DNA of 64,000 nucleotides from NCBI RefSeq assembly GCF_005938655.1, contig NZ_VCQT01000040.1, positions 33,866 through 97,865 of the forward strand, written 5' to 3'. The notes beneath the pieces were generated by a model. The model saw only the letters and a list, made by a program, of their open reading frames with translations. It was not told the origin of the DNA and did not search any database. Shown here in pieces: positions 59,208 to 64,000 of this stretch. A program made the translations under genes and the position numbers. How positions within the stretch are numbered: position 1 is the first letter of the stretch; every line of letters begins with the position of its first letter. The DNA comes from Alloalcanivorax gelatiniphagus. Its GTDB lineage: Bacteria; Pseudomonadota; Gammaproteobacteria; Pseudomonadales; Alcanivoracaceae.

Positions 59208-60122
59208 TCAGGCCGCGCCGGAGCTGCTTTCGGCTTTGATCTCGAAGAACTCGAACAGGGTATCCAGGGCGCCCCGCAGGGTGCCACCCTGCAGCTCCAG
59301 GCGCGCCATCATTTCGTCCAGGGCGTCCTCGGCGTTGATGCCGTCCAGGTTCTCCTGGATCAGGTCCAGGGGCTTGAGGCGCTTGATGGCGAAGTCCTGC
59401 TGCAGGTCGAATTCCATCTCGTCCTTCCAGGCCAGGTTCACCTTCACCGCCGCCAGCTCTTCCAGGTGGGCGAGGATTTCCTCGCGGCCCAGGTCCAGGG
59501 CGGTGATGCGCACGCTGGCACCGTCGCCGTTCTTGAACTCACAGCGGTCACCCAGGGTAAAGCCCTCCGGCAGGGCGGCGGGCTCGCGCAGCCAGTGGGC
59601 GAACGCCGCGGTGGTGGCGCTGGCGGCGGTGGGGCGGGTCACCGGCAGCGAGTCCAGCGCCTTGCGCAGCGCCGACACCACCTGCTCGGCGCGGCTCTCG
59701 GAGCCGCAGTCCACCATCACCCGGCGGCGCTGGGGGTCGATCAGCACGCCGGTGCGCCGGGAGCGGGTAAACGCCTGGGGCAACAGCTCGAAGGTGATCT
59801 GGTCCTTGAGGTCGGCGCGCTCCTTGCGGCCCACCGGGCGGCCTTCCCGGTCGCGGATTTCCTCCACCCGGGCGTCCAGCTCCTCCTTGATCACCGGGCC
59901 GGGCAGCAGCCGGGCGATTTCCTGGTGCACCAGATAGAAGTAGCTGCCGGCGGCCACCACCATGCGGTCATCGTTCTTGAGCGGCGGCACGAAGCCCTCG
60001 CTGCTCGGGCTCTGGCGCCCGCAGGGCGGGCAGCGGTGGCCATCCAGGCGCTCCTCCAGTTCGGCGGCGCTCCAGTTGAAGGGTTCGGTGCCCAGAAAGA
60101 CGGTGAGGTTCTTGATCCACAT
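59208..60122 (-). CDS. rdgC: Recombination-associated protein RdgC
   Basis: A 304-aa nucleoid-associated DNA-binding protein that forms a ring dimer around DNA and limits RecA. The start MWIKNLTVFLGTEPFNW is diagnostic; further matches are VPPLKNDDRMVVAAGSYFYL, LPQAFTRSRRTGVLIDPQRR and LAWKDEMEFDLQQDFAIKRL. Length is standard. Divergent from the acyl-CoA ligase across 249 bp with no further gene. Confidence 0.96.
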   Translation of the reverse strand: MWIKNLTVFLGTEPFNWSAAELEERLDGHRCPPCGRQSPSSEGFVPPLKNDDRMVVAAGSYFYLVHQEIARLLPGPVIKEELDARVEEIRDREGRPVGRKERADLKDQITFELLPQAFTRSRRTGVLIDPQRRRVMVDCGSESRAEQVVSALRKALDSLPVTRPTAASATTAAFAHWLREPAALPEGFTLGDRCEFKNGDGASVRITALDLGREEILAHLEELAAVKVNLAWKDEMEFDLQQDFAIKRLKPLDLIQENLDGINAEDALDEMMARLELQGGTLRGALDTLFEFFEIKAESSSGAA

Positions 60123-60371
60123 AGCAGGGGTTCCGGAAAGCGGCTGTCACGAAAGGGCGGCCACATTAGCCCAGCCGGGCGCGGAAGAAAACCACGCGCG
60201 TCCCACCTGTGGGTCAAGCGGGCTTCTTCAGTTTCCGGCGCCAAAGCTTTTTCCTTTCACTCGGACGCGACCGCCGCGACCGCAACCTGGGCACCGGGAT
60301 TTGACACCGCCGCCGGATACGGGAAATCTCGTGGGTCTACCTACAACAAAGCCGAACACCGGGAGAGCTCT

Positions 60372-61991
60372 ATGCAAGGCCAGATGATGAACCAGCCGCT
60401 GCTGATCAGCAGCCAGATCCGCCACGCCGCCCGCTACCACGCCGATGCCGAGATCGTGTCCGTGGAAACCGCCGGCGGTGTCCACCGCACCAATTGGGGC
60501 GAGGTGGAACGGCGCGCCCGGCGCCTGGGGTCCGCGCTGCAGGGCCTGGGACTCGAGCGCAGCGACCGGGTGGCTACCCTGGCCTGGAACAATCACCGTC
60601 ACCTGGAAATCTATTTCGGCGTGTCCGGCGCCGGCATGGTGTGCCACACCATCAACCCGCGCCTGTTCCCGGAACAGCTGGTCTATATCTTCAATCACGC
60701 CGAAGACAAGGTTCTGTTCATCGAAAAGACCTTCCTGCCGCTGATCGAGGCGCTGCAGGACAAGCTGCCCAAGCTGAAGCACGTCTACCTGCTCAGCGGC
60801 AAGGACGACGAGGCCGCCGCCAAGGTGCCGGGCCTGAAGTTCTATGAAGACCTGATCGAACAGGGCGACGAAGACTTCGAATGGCCGGAGTTCGACGAAA
60901 ACACCGCCTCCAGCCTGTGCTACACCTCCGGCACCACCGGCAACCCCAAGGGCGCGCTCTATTCCCACCGTTCCACCGTGCTGCACTCCATGGCGGTGGC
61001 CCTGCCCGACAGCCTGGCGCTGACCGCCCGGGACTGCCTGCTGCCGGTGGTACCCATGTTCCATGTGAACGCCTGGGGCATTCCCTACGCGGCGGCCATG
61101 GTCGGCGCCAAGGTGGTGCTGCCCGGCCCGGGTCTGGACGGCGACAGCCTCAAGAACCTGATCAACGGCGAGAAAGTAACCTGCGCCGCCGGTGTGCCGA
61201 CCCTGTGGCAAGGCCTGATCGGTGCCCTCAAGAAGGCCGGCGAGAAGGTGCCCACCCTGACCCGCACGGTGATCGGCGGCTCCGCCTGCCCGCCGTCCAT
61301 GATCGCCACCTTCCGCGACGACTACGGCGTGGACACCCTGCACGCCTGGGGCATGACCGAAATGAGTCCGGTGGGCTCGGTGAGTACCCTGCTGCACAAG
61401 CACATGGCCCTGTCACCGGAGGAACAGGCGGCGATCCGCGCCAAGCAGGGCCGGCCGCCGTTCGGCGTGGACCTGATGATCGGCGACGAGGAAGGCAACG
61501 AGAAACCCATGGACGGCGACACCCAGGGCGACCTGTACGCCAAGGGCCACTGGGTGATCAGCGAGTACTTCAACGTGGACACCCCGGCGCCGCACAAACA
61601 GGGCTGGTTCCCCACCGGTGACATCGCCACCCTGGACGCCAACGGCATCCTCACCATCAAGGACCGCTCCAAGGACGTAATCAAATCCGGCGGCGAGTGG
61701 ATCAGCTCCGTGGAGCTGGAAAACATCGCCATGGGCATGGACATGGTGGCGGACGCGGCGGTGATCGCCGCCAAGCACGCCAAATGGGACGAGCGCCCGC
61801 TGCTGATCGTGGTCAAGGCCGAGGGCCAGGACCCGTCGGAGCAAGATGTGCTGGCCGGCTTCGAGGGCCAGGTGGCCTCCTGGCAGGTACCGGACGCGGT
61901 GGTGTTCGTGGACGCCCTGCCCCGCAACGCCACCGGCAAGGTGCTCAAGAACAAGCTCCGCGACGAGCACGAGAACCACCTGCTCGACTGA
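60372..61991 (+). CDS. Medium/long-chain acyl-CoA ligase, AlkK-like
   Basis: 539 aa from the ATG at 60372, with GGGAGA just upstream; the open frame continues far upstream antisense to rdgC and is not coding there. The AMP-binding core is SLCYTSGTTGNPKGALYSH, with HAWGMTEMSP, GWFPTGDIATLD, RSKDVIKSGGEWISSVELEN and the catalytic Lys in NATGKVLKNKLR. The N-terminal HLEIYFGVSGAGMVCHTINPRL fits the AlkK-type fatty-acyl-CoA synthetases of hydrocarbon degraders. Activates fatty acids for beta-oxidation. Confidence 0.93.
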   Translation: MQGQMMNQPLLISSQIRHAARYHADAEIVSVETAGGVHRTNWGEVERRARRLGSALQGLGLERSDRVATLAWNNHRHLEIYFGVSGAGMVCHTINPRLFPEQLVYIFNHAEDKVLFIEKTFLPLIEALQDKLPKLKHVYLLSGKDDEAAAKVPGLKFYEDLIEQGDEDFEWPEFDENTASSLCYTSGTTGNPKGALYSHRSTVLHSMAVALPDSLALTARDCLLPVVPMFHVNAWGIPYAAAMVGAKVVLPGPGLDGDSLKNLINGEKVTCAAGVPTLWQGLIGALKKAGEKVPTLTRTVIGGSACPPSMIATFRDDYGVDTLHAWGMTEMSPVGSVSTLLHKHMALSPEEQAAIRAKQGRPPFGVDLMIGDEEGNEKPMDGDTQGDLYAKGHWVISEYFNVDTPAPHKQGWFPTGDIATLDANGILTIKDRSKDVIKSGGEWISSVELENIAMGMDMVADAAVIAAKHAKWDERPLLIVVKAEGQDPSEQDVLAGFEGQVASWQVPDAVVFVDALPRNATGKVLKNKLRDEHENHLLD

Positions 61992-62000
61992 GCGGCCCCC

Positions 62001-62525
62001 ATATCGCGACTGAAGTCGCTCCTACAACAGCTCCCGCCCCGTAGGAGCGACTTCAGTCGCGATTCAAGCCTGCGACCTGACCACGGCGGCACCGGCGGAC
62101 AAGATCGCGGATCAAGCGGACCACCGTGCCCCCTGTATCCTGCATCCCGGTTCCCCTAACCCCATATCGCGACTAAAGTCGCTCCTACAAACAGCTCTCG
62201 CCCTGTAGGAGCGACTTCAGTCGCGATTCAAGCCCGCGACCAAACCACGGCGGCCCAGGCGGACAAGATCGCGGATCAAGCGAGCCACCGTGCCCCCCTG
62301 TATCCTGCATCCTGAATCCTGTATCCGGGTTTCCCCAACGCCATATCGCGACTGAAGTCGCTCCTACAACAGCTCCCGGGCCTGTAGGAGCGACTTCAGT
62401 CGCGATTCAAGCCTGCGACCTGACCACGGCGGCACCGGCGGACAAGATCGCGGATCAAGCGGCCCACCGCGCCCCCCTGTATCCTGCACCCTGAATCCTG
62501 TATCCGCCCCTCCCCCCACCGCTTT
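62001..62525. repeat. Tandem array of three ~165-180-bp composite repeats
   Basis: Units start at 62001, 62164 and 62343. Each has a REP-like inverted pair (62001-62063, 62164-62227, 62343-62405), then TTCAAGC.TGCGACC, a conserved ACCACGGCGGC..GGCGGACAAGATCGCGGATCAAGC block, and a tail of TGTATCC/TGCATCC/TGAATCC heptamers. The spacer 61992-62584 contains nothing else except a possible promoter (TTCGAC, 18 bp, TAGGCT at 62548) for the next gene. Confidence 0.92.
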
Positions 62526-62584
62526 CGACAGCCCCCCGGCGCGCTGCTAGGCTTTTCCCTTTACGCGCACAAGAAGGAAACACC

Positions 62585-63820
62585 ATGGGAGAGTTCATCG
62601 ACGTCACCGCGAAGGACGGCGGACGTTTTCGCGCCTATCTGGCACTGCCGCCGTCGGGCAAGGGCCCGGGCCTGGTGGTGGGGCAGGAGATTTTCGGGGT
62701 CAACGAGACCATGCGCCGGGTGGCCGACGGCTACGCCGAGGAAGGCTATGTGGTGCTGGTGCCGGACCTGTTCTGGCGCATCGAGCCGGGCATCGAACTG
62801 GGCTACGGCGAGGCGGATTTCCAGCGCGCCTTCGAGCTGTTCCAGACCGTGGACATCGACCGCGCCATAGACGACATCGATGCCAGCCTGGAGACCCTGA
62901 CGGCCCGTCCGGAGGTCACCGGCGGCGACCTGGGTTTCGTGGGCTTCTGCCTGGGCGGCAAGCTCGCCTACCTGACCGCCGCGCGCACCCGGGTGGCGGT
63001 GTCCGTCGGCTACTACGGCGTGGGCATCGAGGAGCACCTGGACGAGGCCGCCAATATCAAAGGCCGCCTGGTGCTGCACTTCGCCGAGCTGGACGGCTTC
63101 TGTGACGAGGCCACCCGCAACCGCATCATCACCGCCCTGGGCGGCACCGTCAGCAAGCTGGAAACCTTCGTCTATCCGGGCGTGGACCATGCCTTCGCCC
63201 GCCCCGGCGGCGACCATTACCACAAGACCAGCGCCGACATGGCCCATGAGCGCACCATCGCCGCCCTGAAACGGGAGATCGGCCCGGACGTGGACCTGTC
63301 AGCCCTGTGGGATGAGCACTGCCTCCACGAGTTCGCCACCCGCGACGTGGATGCCACCATGGCAACCATGGTGGCCGAGCCCTATGTGAACCACATTCCC
63401 ACCATGACCGGCGGCGTCGGCTACCAGCAGCTCAGCCGCTTCTACCGCAACCACTTCGTGCACGGCAATCCGGACGACATGACCCTGGTACCGGTGTCAC
63501 GGACGGTGGGCGCCACCCAGCTGGTGGACGAGTTTATTCTCAGCTTTACCCATGACCGGGAGATCGACTGGATGCTCCCCGGCGTGGCCGCCACCGGCAA
63601 GAAAGTGGAAATTCCCATGCTCGGAGTGATCCGCTTCCGGGGCGACAAGCTGTGCCACGAGCACATCTATTGGGACCAGGCCAGCGTGCTCAAGCAGATC
63701 GGCCTGTTGGACGGCGAGGGCCTGCCGGTGGCCGGCGCCGAAACCGCCCGCAAGCTGCTCGACGAAAGCCTGGACTCCAACACGCTGATGGCTCGCTGGA
63801 AGGAAAGCGAAGGGAAGTGA
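62585..63820 (+). CDS. Dienelactone hydrolase fused to a SnoaL-like domain
   Basis: 411 aa. Residues 1-~235 are a dienelactone-hydrolase alpha/beta fold with the nucleophile Cys122 in GFCLGG, Glu36 in GQEIFGVN, an Asp near 170 (HFAELDGF) and His202 in VDHAFARPGGD. Residues ~255-400 form an NTF2/SnoaL-like cone (YVNHIPTMTGG; RFRGDKLCHEHIYWDQASVL). AAGGAA precedes the ATG. Stand-alone family members open lactones such as dienelactone in aromatic breakdown; the added domain suggests a different or two-step substrate. Confidence 0.9.
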   Translation: MGEFIDVTAKDGGRFRAYLALPPSGKGPGLVVGQEIFGVNETMRRVADGYAEEGYVVLVPDLFWRIEPGIELGYGEADFQRAFELFQTVDIDRAIDDIDASLETLTARPEVTGGDLGFVGFCLGGKLAYLTAARTRVAVSVGYYGVGIEEHLDEAANIKGRLVLHFAELDGFCDEATRNRIITALGGTVSKLETFVYPGVDHAFARPGGDHYHKTSADMAHERTIAALKREIGPDVDLSALWDEHCLHEFATRDVDATMATMVAEPYVNHIPTMTGGVGYQQLSRFYRNHFVHGNPDDMTLVPVSRTVGATQLVDEFILSFTHDREIDWMLPGVAATGKKVEIPMLGVIRFRGDKLCHEHIYWDQASVLKQIGLLDGEGLPVAGAETARKLLDESLDSNTLMARWKESEGK

Positions 63821-63837
63821 CGGCGGATGAAGGGTGG

Positions 63838-63990
63838 CGCCGTGCCCGCCCTGAATCCTGTATCGGGGGTTTCCCAACGCCATATCGCGACTGAAGTCGC
63901 TCCTACGGTTCAGGATGGTGTAGGAGCGGCTTTAGCCGCGATGCAAGCGTGCGACACAACCACGGCAGGATGGGGACGCGATAGCGGATA
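63838..63990. repeat. Fourth, partial copy of the composite repeat
   Basis: TGAATCCTGTATC, GGTTTCCCAACGCCATATCGCG and a REP pair (63882-63943, arms of different variants) followed by GCGTGCGACAC..ACCACGGC repeat the 62-kb array on the far side of the hydrolase gene. Confidence 0.85.
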
Positions 63991-64000
63991 AAGGCTGGCA

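Noticed and set aside
59466..60371. 300-residue N-terminal extension of the acyl-CoA ligase
   Set aside because: It is antisense to rdgC; the ligase family begins at 60372, where a ribosome site is present.
62001..62525. Possible CRISPR array
   Set aside because: The units are 163-179 bp, contain inverted REP pairs and have no short unique spacers; there are no cas genes.

Overview
This is a GC-rich Gammaproteobacterial chromosome segment. Neighbourhoods such as rppH-ptsP next to an HAD hydrolase, and a CoA-transferase/gcdH/LysR glutarate cluster, resemble Pseudomonas. The alkane/fatty-acid flavoured gene content and the dense 'GTAGGAGCGRCTTYAGYCGCGAT' extragenic palindromes make an Alcanivorax/Alloalcanivorax-like marine hydrocarbon degrader the best guess; this is an inference from content, not a database result. 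No tRNA, rRNA, CRISPR array, phage or transposase gene was seen.

Layout. 0-7 kb: the end of an NRDE protein, the rppH-ptsP operon (nitrogen PTS and RNA decapping), an HAD phosphatase coupled to a divergent imelysin-like lipoprotein, and an AraC regulator with a fatty-acid hydroxylase. 7.4-15.8 kb: a catabolic island. A TetR gene lies beside a minus-strand operon encoding a complete three-component Rieske oxygenase (flavin reductase, 2Fe-2S ferredoxin, oxygenase) plus an ABC substrate-binding protein. Divergent from it are a fused LivHM permease and the LivG and LivF ATPases. The AT-rich divergent promoter region carries a 30-bp near-perfect operator-like dyad. 15.9-19.4 kb: the glutarate pathway (CoA transferase, glutaryl-CoA dehydrogenase, LysR). 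19.9-24 kb: an outer-membrane protein and a copper efflux operon (CopA, membrane cupredoxin, DUF411) behind a textbook MerR/CueR-type promoter. 24-27 kb: a catecholate-type TonB receptor with a PiuC-like hydroxylase and a candidate Fur box.

27-45 kb: a diheme lipoprotein, a LysE exporter, RlmI, a DUF1653 protein, an MFS transporter, an Ada-AlkA repair fusion, a DedA protein, a TetR-controlled RND efflux pair with terminator-like hairpins in its leader, two paralogous lipoproteins, a TSUP transporter, and an unassigned permease translationally coupled to a zinc alcohol dehydrogenase. 45.5-58.6 kb: a two-partner secretion locus (a TpsA adhesin of about 1780 aa and its TpsB transporter). It has two paralogous GlyGly-CTERM-tailed exported proteins downstream, with a decayed second tpsB fragment between them, and a divergent response regulator/hybrid kinase pair. 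58.6-64 kb: an NTF2-like protein behind overlapping palindromes, rdgC, an AlkK-like acyl-CoA ligase, a tandem composite repeat array and a dienelactone hydrolase-SnoaL fusion.

The most notable features are the Rieske/ABC island with its dyads, the duplicated and decayed tpsB-CTERM unit, the RND leader hairpins, the imelysin-like protein lacking its signature motif, and the co-varying palindrome families that abut stop codons.
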